Source: Cellvibrio sp.
GTDB lineage: Bacteria; Pseudomonadota; Gammaproteobacteria; Pseudomonadales; Cellvibrionaceae
NCBI GenBank assembly: GCA_003524365.1
Contig: DQHS01000233.1
Span: 13,374 to 24,048 of the forward strand
Direction: 5' to 3'
Length of the DNA: 10,675 nucleotides
Translations under genes and position numbers: made by a program
Shown here: positions 6,515 to 10,675 of the stretch, in pieces
Numbering within the stretch: position 1 is the stretch's first letter
Layout of the letters: each line of letters opens with the position of its first letter
Notes under the pieces: generated by a model
What the model was told of the DNA's origin: nothing
The model's input: only the letters and a program-made list of their open reading frames with translations
Databases searched by the model: none

Positions 6515-7180
6515 GTGAATCCACCTGAAAATAACCGCGATCCCGATTCACCCATGGCGCAACGCTTTCGCGGCTTTTTGCCCGTGATTGTCGATGTAGA
6601 AACCGGCGGCTTTAACTCACAAACTGATGCGTTATTGGAAATCGCCGCCGTTACCATTCGCATGGATCAAGATGGCTACCTGCATCGTCACGAAACTTTT
6701 TCGTTTCATGTCGAGCCATTTGAAGGCGCCAATATCGAACAGGCCGCACTGGATTTTACCGGTATCGATCTCGACTGCCCTGATCGCATGGCTGAACCGG
6801 AATTAATGGTGATGACCGACTTACTCAGCGCCGTGCGTCGCGCCGTAAAAGAAAACGGCTGCACCCGCGCCGTGATTGTCGGCCACAACGCCCACTTCGA
6901 TTTGAATTTCGTCAACGCCGTGATCGATCGCTGCAATATCAAACGCAGCCCGTTCCATCCTTTCTCGGTATTCGATACGGCCACTCTCGCCGGCCTCGCG
7001 TTTGGTCAAACGGTACTCGCTAAAACCTGTCAGGTAGCGGGCATCGAGTTCAGCAACAGTGCAGCCCACTCAGCCGCTTACGATGCCGAAAAAACAGCGG
7101 AATTGTTTTGCGTGATTGTGAATCGCTGGAAGGAATTAGGCGGGTGGATCGCCGAAGACTACGATGAAGAAACTGAATAA
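6515..7180 (+). CDS. rnt: Ribonuclease T (RNase T), DEDDh exonuclease
   Basis: Trims 3' ends of tRNA, 5S and 23S rRNA, one base at a time, including end turnover of the tRNA CCA. The 221-residue product carries all DEDDh residues: D27 and E29 (VIVDVETGG), D129 (HNAHFDLNF), H185 and D190 (AAHSAAYDAEKTAEL), each four positions beyond the E. coli numbering. The start is GTG at 6515. AAGG lies 7 bases upstream, and the resulting N-terminus before RFRGF is about as long as in E. coli; ATG 6554 would shorten it by 13 residues. Only 9 bases separate it from the pyrC stop codon, and the AAGG starts in that stop codon, so co-translation is likely. The acidic C-terminus (EDYDEETE) looks non-catalytic. 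Confidence 0.96.
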   Translation: MNPPENNRDPDSPMAQRFRGFLPVIVDVETGGFNSQTDALLEIAAVTIRMDQDGYLHRHETFSFHVEPFEGANIEQAALDFTGIDLDCPDRMAEPELMVMTDLLSAVRRAVKENGCTRAVIVGHNAHFDLNFVNAVIDRCNIKRSPFHPFSVFDTATLAGLAFGQTVLAKTCQVAGIEFSNSAAHSAAYDAEKTAELFCVIVNRWKELGGWIAEDYDEETE

Positions 7181-7208
7181 ATAATGGTTTCCCGGGAGCG
7201 GTAAACAC

Positions 7209-7559
7209 ATGGCGTTTGATGTAAAAAAATACCTGCTTAACAAACCCGAGGCCGTCGAGGATTTCCCCTTCGGCCCCGAGGTTGCTGTCTATAAAATCCG
7301 CGACAAAATATTTGCCTTGATCGGTGTGGCAAATAACGCAGCTCGTATCAATCTGAAATGCGATCCCGCTGAAGCAGAGCAACTGCGCATGGTGTTTGAT
7401 GCCGTACTACCTGGTTATCACATGAACAAAAAACATTGGAATACGGTGATTATTAACAGTTCACTTCCCGACAGCGAAGTGCAACGGATGATTGATAATT
7501 CTTATGCCTTGATCGTAAAAAAACTGGGCAAATCAGCGGCGCAACATCTTTTAAAATAA
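7209..7559 (+). CDS. MmcQ/YjbR family protein (DUF419-like)
   Basis: This 116-residue protein has the YjbR pattern: an N-terminal KYLLNKPEAVEDFPFGPEVAVYKI, then KIFALIG, INLKCDPAEAEQLR, a GYHMNKKHWNTV segment and a final helix with SYALIVKKL. E. coli YjbR has a CyaY-like alpha/beta fold and is called DNA-binding in databases; the cellular role is not established, so no function is claimed. Length is normal and the gene looks intact. The ATG at 7209 is preceded by GGGAG about 11 bases away, a little distant. It lies 28 bases after rnt and 19 before the S9 peptidase on the same strand, so it probably shares their transcript. Confidence 0.88.
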   Translation: MAFDVKKYLLNKPEAVEDFPFGPEVAVYKIRDKIFALIGVANNAARINLKCDPAEAEQLRMVFDAVLPGYHMNKKHWNTVIINSSLPDSEVQRMIDNSYALIVKKLGKSAAQHLLK

Positions 7560-7578
7560 CGATTCATCAGGAGCAATT

Positions 7579-9573
7579 ATGACAAGGCTGAAATACCTGT
7601 TTCTTTTTCTAGCGTTTGGTTACGCCAACTTTCTTACATCGGCGTATGGCCTGGAAGGAATTACAGATCCAGCACAAATTCCTGCTGAAAATTTCTTCAA
7701 GGAAAACACTGAATTTAGCTATCGCATATCACCTGATGGAAAACAACTGGCTTTTATTCGCAAGTACACACAAACCTATAATATTGTAATAACTGATCTG
7801 GAAAAATTTGTAGAAGTACATGAGTTTCCAGTCAGCAAAAATGTACCCGAACAGTTAACCTGGATAAGTAACAGTCGTTTGGTATTTGGTTTGACGGGGG
7901 TTATTTATTCAGTCAATCAAGACGGGGCGGATTTACGAATTCTGATTAGCAGCATTTACGATGCAGACAAAGTCAAAGGCTATATTTCTTTAGTGAAAAA
8001 TCTTCGCTATTGGTCACTATTAAAACGCCCCAGAGGTAACGAAGAAGATGTTTTGTTTCTCTCGTATAACAGCGATGGCCATGCCAATGTGCACAAAATC
8101 AATATATATACAGGCGAGAAAACAGATCTATATGATGCCGGAAAATTAAAAGCTGACGGCCTTTATACTGATCGTGACGGGAAAGTTGTTCTGGTTGAAA
8201 AGATCAAAAAAGAACAGCATTCATTTTATCGTTTGGTGAACGACCAGAATGATCTGGAATTGGCCAGTCTCGACATTGCCAATCAAAGCTATCAACTAAA
8301 TTATGATGCAAAATCATATTTAAACCGCTCTGTTGTGGTACACGAAATAGGCTATGACAAAGACACCATGTATCTCTCTGAAAAAACCTCGGGAGATAGA
8401 TATCAACTGGTAAAATATAATTATGTCACCAATGCAAAAGAAGTCATCGGCAGTGACCCTATTTACGATGTGGGCAGCCCCGATGAGAGCGTTTCACTTC
8501 ACTACGATTATAAGAATAAAAGATTGGTGGGATTTAGTTACAGTGCTGACAAACGTAAAACAGTTTGGCTGGATGATCGATTTAAAAACTATCAGCAAAC
8601 ACTGGATAAATCATACCCGGGGCGAATCAACCGGATTTATGACTGGAACGAAAACGCAGATAAGTTATTAGTCGTTAGTAGTGACGCTAGAACCAAGGGT
8701 AAAGTGATTGTTTTCGATACCATCAGAAACAAGACAATAGTGCAAACAGACTATTCCGATATGTTAAGCCCTGCCCACATGAAAGATACGGAAATTTACA
8801 AATACAAAACGCAGGATGAAACAGCTATTACGTCGTATCTCACACCACCGGCCACAACTACCAATAAAAAGTGGCCACTGATAGTGATGCCGCATGGTGG
8901 CCCATTTTCACGTAGTTACTATGGTTACGATGGTCATATGCAATACTTTTCTACACGCGGCTATGCAGTATTGGAACCTAATTTTAGAGGCTCTACCGGC
9001 TATGGAGTGCAACACCTGATTGCAGGGAAGCAGCAAATAGCAGACCTAATGCTCGCGGATATAGCAGATGGTGTGCGGGCGTTAATTAAAGAAAATAAAG
9101 TAGATCCTTCACAGGTTTACATACTGGGTTTTAGTTATGGTGGTTATGCCGCAATCATGAGTGCGATTAAGTATCCAGAGCTATACAGCGCTGCCGTTTC
9201 GGCAGCGGCACCTTTGGACTTAAATAAACAATTAAAACACTATAAAAAAGAAGAACTCTGGTTTGCCTATGAATTCTGGCAAGATTTGATTGGTGTTAAA
9301 CAACAAGGTAAGAAATTTGTGGAGTCTATTTCGCCCTATCAGCGCGTCGATGACATTAAAATTCCCCTACTGGTTTTTCATGGTGACCGGGACAATATAA
9401 TCCCTAAAGAACAGGCTGAAGACTTTAAAAAATTAGTCGAGAAGAAAAAACTCAATATTCCTGTTCGGATTATCCAGTCAGAGGGTCATGGATGGGATTT
9501 GGTAAGCAGCAATACTTATTTTGCTGAAAAATCAGTGGAGTTATTCAAAGCCAATAAAAAATCAATCCAATAG
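7579..9573 (+). CDS. Secreted S9-family (prolyl oligopeptidase-type) serine peptidase
   Basis: Likely cleaves short peptides in the periplasm or outside the cell. The 664-residue precursor has a signal peptide (R3, K5, hydrophobic 6-20, cut near 22-24). An N-terminal beta-propeller (about 40-400) includes the PD40-like motif YRISPDGKQLAFIR. The C-terminal alpha/beta-hydrolase domain (about 405-660) has oxyanion-side MPHGGP, nucleophile S519 (LGFSYGGYAA), acid D605 (FHGDRDNIIP) and H637 (SEGHGWD). Overall it fits S9C, acylaminoacyl-peptidase-like enzymes; the exact specificity cannot be read. AGGAG lies 6 bases before the ATG, the strongest ribosome site in this cluster. The DNA is clearly more AT-rich than pyrC and rnt (one hand-counted 60-base row here is 37% GC, one in pyrC 63%), hinting at separate origin or expression. 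A large hairpin follows the stop codon. Confidence 0.9.
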   Translation: MTRLKYLFLFLAFGYANFLTSAYGLEGITDPAQIPAENFFKENTEFSYRISPDGKQLAFIRKYTQTYNIVITDLEKFVEVHEFPVSKNVPEQLTWISNSRLVFGLTGVIYSVNQDGADLRILISSIYDADKVKGYISLVKNLRYWSLLKRPRGNEEDVLFLSYNSDGHANVHKINIYTGEKTDLYDAGKLKADGLYTDRDGKVVLVEKIKKEQHSFYRLVNDQNDLELASLDIANQSYQLNYDAKSYLNRSVVVHEIGYDKDTMYLSEKTSGDRYQLVKYNYVTNAKEVIGSDPIYDVGSPDESVSLHYDYKNKRLVGFSYSADKRKTVWLDDRFKNYQQTLDKSYPGRINRIYDWNENADKLLVVSSDARTKGKVIVFDTIRNKTIVQTDYSDMLSPAHMKDTEIYKYKTQDETAITSYLTPPATTTNKKWPLIVMPHGGPFSRSYYGYDGHMQYFSTRGYAVLEPNFRGSTGYGVQHLIAGKQQIADLMLADIADGVRALIKENKVDPSQVYILGFSYGGYAAIMSAIKYPELYSAAVSAAAPLDLNKQLKHYKKEELWFAYEFWQDLIGVKQQGKKFVESISPYQRVDDIKIPLLVFHGDRDNIIPKEQAEDFKKLVEKKKLNIPVRIIQSEGHGWDLVSSNTYFAEKSVELFKANKKSIQ

Positions 9574-9581
9574 TGAAGCCT

Positions 9582-9612
9582 TCGCTCCTCTGTATGCACT
9601 ACAGAGGAGCGA
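9582..9612. terminator. 13-bp perfect hairpin between convergent genes
   Basis: Arms 9582-9594 and 9600-9612 pair perfectly around TGCAC, starting 9 bases after the S9 peptidase stop codon. No T run follows on either strand, so it is not a canonical intrinsic terminator. It may still mark the transcript end (Rho-assisted, or a 3'-end stabiliser) for the peptidase and the opposing MaoC gene. Confidence 0.5.
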
Positions 9613-9668
9613 GCACCGTCAACATCCCATTAACACCAAAACCCTGCACCGAGCTAACGGAATGCGGG

Positions 9669-10142
9669 TTAAGAAATAGCAATGCTCGGCAGAACTCCAG
9701 CGGCCAAGTGTTGCTTCTCCGCTGGCGCAATAACTTCCGCAACGCCTTTGGCAATCAATTTGCCATCCTGATTGTGCGCCTCGCAATCCAGGGTTACTAA
9801 CTTCACTCGCTCTCTTATTTCACTGACAGTCAATGTAACGGTGACGGCATCGCCAATTTTTACGGGATGTTTAAAGCTTAAACTTTGACTGCGATAAACA
9901 GAACCCGGCCCAGGCAAACGAGTAGCAATTGCTGCCGACACCAAGGCTCCCGTCCACATGCCGTGGCCGATAGGTTCACCAAATGGCGTGGTTGCAGCGT
10001 ACTCTTTATCAAGATGGACCGGATTCACATCGCCAGAGCAGGCCGCGAACAGGATGACATCGCGCTCGGTTAAGGTTTTGCTGTAAGTCGCTGTTTGGCC
10101 AACAACAAGTTCATTGATTGGGTGATTTTCAAGCAAATTCAT
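9669..10142 (-). CDS. MaoC-type (R)-specific enoyl-CoA hydratase
   Basis: A hot-dog-fold hydratase expected to add water to trans-2-enoyl-CoA to give (R)-3-hydroxyacyl-CoA in the cytosol, linking fatty-acid oxidation with hydroxyacyl-CoA pools. The 157-residue product carries the hydratase-2 motif: D38 and H43 in ACSGDVNPVH are the expected catalytic pair, followed by YAATTPFGEPIGHGMWTGAL. A central SFKHPVKIGDAVTV strand and KLVTLDCEAHNQDGK match the fold. The length is slightly more than PhaJ proteins. There is no PHA synthase or beta-oxidation gene in the window, so the pathway is open. The ATG at 10142 has GGGA about 8 bases upstream. It converges on the S9 peptidase and is divergent from a universal stress gene; a dyad lies just upstream of the start. 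Confidence 0.9.
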   Translation of the reverse strand: MNLLENHPINELVVGQTATYSKTLTERDVILFAACSGDVNPVHLDKEYAATTPFGEPIGHGMWTGALVSAAIATRLPGPGSVYRSQSLSFKHPVKIGDAVTVTLTVSEIRERVKLVTLDCEAHNQDGKLIAKGVAEVIAPAEKQHLAAGVLPSIAIS

Positions 10143-10159
10143 AGTCTTATCCCACTTAC

Positions 10160-10180
10160 ACTGTAAAAATGGCGTACAGT
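10160..10180. promoter_or_regulatory. Dyad ACTGTA-N9-TACAGT, candidate operator
   Basis: Perfect 6-bp arms (10160-10165 and 10175-10180) centred about 28 bases before the MaoC start codon, where a repressor could block that gene. It resembles a LexA box, but the spacing between CTG and CAG is 13 rather than 10 bases, so LexA is unlikely. The regulator is unknown. Confidence 0.35.
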
Positions 10181-10194
10181 TTAATCTATATCAA
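10181..10194. promoter_or_regulatory. FNR/Anr-like box upstream of the stress gene
   Basis: TTAAT-CTAT-ATCAA matches TTGAT-N4-ATCAA at 9 of 10 defined bases. It lies in the 180-base space between the divergent MaoC and universal stress genes, centred about 135 bases before the stress gene start. Oxygen-sensing FNR/Anr control of Usp genes is known in Pseudomonas, which supports the call, but no clear -10 lies at the usual distance. Confidence 0.45.
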
Positions 10195-10322
10195 CCCTAT
10201 TTCATCGCTATCCGCAACCACCAGTGGCTTTCGCGCTGTAAAAAGCCCAAAGGGGTTGCTATGCTAGCCCCAACCAGAAAATAACAACCCAACTCTTTTT
10301 TAGGGAACCAGTAGGAGCCAGT

Positions 10323-10675
10323 ATGTCCAAGTCACAAAAGCTATTCGTAGTTGTCGACCCCAATGATACCCATCACATTGCCCTTGAACGTGCCATTATT
10401 GTTTCCTCGTTGATCCAAGGCCCAAAGCCCAAGGTTCATGCGTTTGTGGCAGTCGACAGCGATGCGATCGACACCCGCTCCGTTAACGATAATCTGTTCC
10501 GCGATCTCACCTGGTTTGAGCAAAATATCAAAAGCCCTTTGGCCAATGCCGGTATCGAATACACGCTGGAAGTATCCTGGTCGAGCGAATGGCAGAAATC
10601 GATTATGGAATCCGCCAAACGTTTTGATGCAGATTTAATTTATTTGCCAGTACATGCCAAAACCAATACCAGCCG
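10323..10675 (+). CDS. Universal stress protein, UspE-like (partial, runs off the edge)
   Basis: The open frame continues to the window end, giving 117 residues without a stop. It begins MSKSQKLFVVVDPNDTHH, the first beta-strand of a Usp domain with the Asp after the strand, and continues with ALERAIIVSSL, a VHAFVAVD strand, WFEQNIKSPLANAGI and a RFDADLIYLPVHAK segment. The layout resembles the first domain of E. coli UspE (two tandem Usp domains, about 316 residues), so roughly a third of a UspE-type protein would be visible. Whether there is a second domain, and whether the ATP-binding glycine motif near the domain end is kept, cannot be seen. AGGAG lies 5 bases before the ATG, an excellent ribosome site. 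It is divergent from the MaoC gene, with an FNR/Anr-like box between them. Confidence 0.85.
   Translation, partial: MSKSQKLFVVVDPNDTHHIALERAIIVSSLIQGPKPKVHAFVAVDSDAIDTRSVNDNLFRDLTWFEQNIKSPLANAGIEYTLEVSWSSEWQKSIMESAKRFDADLIYLPVHAKTNTS

Noticed and set aside
10160..10180. LexA (SOS) box
   Set aside because: CTG and CAG are separated by 13 bases; LexA boxes of this class need 10.
10341..10618. Minus-strand frames at the right edge
   Set aside because: They lie opposite the universal stress gene, whose plus-strand frame has a clear ribosome site and Usp features.

Overview
The window looks like the chromosome of a polysaccharide-degrading gammaproteobacterium close to Cellvibrio and other Cellvibrionaceae. 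Three observations suggest this: a secreted GH11 xylanase with a serine/glycine linker and a CBM60-like xylan-binding module, a Pseudomonas-like MucD protease, and a motY-pyrC-rnt neighbourhood that I recall from pseudomonads. This is inferred from reading protein sequence; no database search was run. I see no rRNA, tRNA, CRISPR array, insertion sequence or prophage gene.

Layout. The left half reads on the minus strand, as separate units. From right to left they are a MotY-like flagellar stator protein (4116-5189) with a terminator; a MucD/DegP periplasmic protease (2547-3953); a 402-base gene-free region with a near-consensus promoter and several symmetric or repeated elements (2145-2546); the GH11-CBM60 xylanase (1092-2144) with a strong terminator; and a membrane-anchored HEAT-repeat protein (29-973). 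Reading right from 5453 on the plus strand is a tight cluster: pyrC (dihydroorotase), rnt (RNase T), a small MmcQ/YjbR-family gene and an S9 prolyl-oligopeptidase-type peptidase. The peptidase is visibly more AT-rich than its neighbours. A long hairpin separates it from a convergent MaoC-type hydratase (9669-10142). A divergent universal stress protein gene starts at 10323 and runs off the right edge.

How the genes work together. Most are independent housekeeping or envelope functions: pyrimidine synthesis, RNA 3'-end processing, envelope protein quality control, flagellar motor, acyl-CoA hydration and stress response. The xylanase is the clearest accessory function. Its control region is the most interesting non-coding part: a TTGACA/17/TATACA promoter whose -10 lies inside an 18-bp perfect palindrome, with two 14-base direct repeats upstream of the -35. 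A 9/10 match to the FNR/Anr consensus lies upstream of the stress gene. I did not find a convincing new multi-gene system. The leads are regulatory (xylanase promoter, pyrC leader, stress-gene upstream region), plus one compositional outlier gene.
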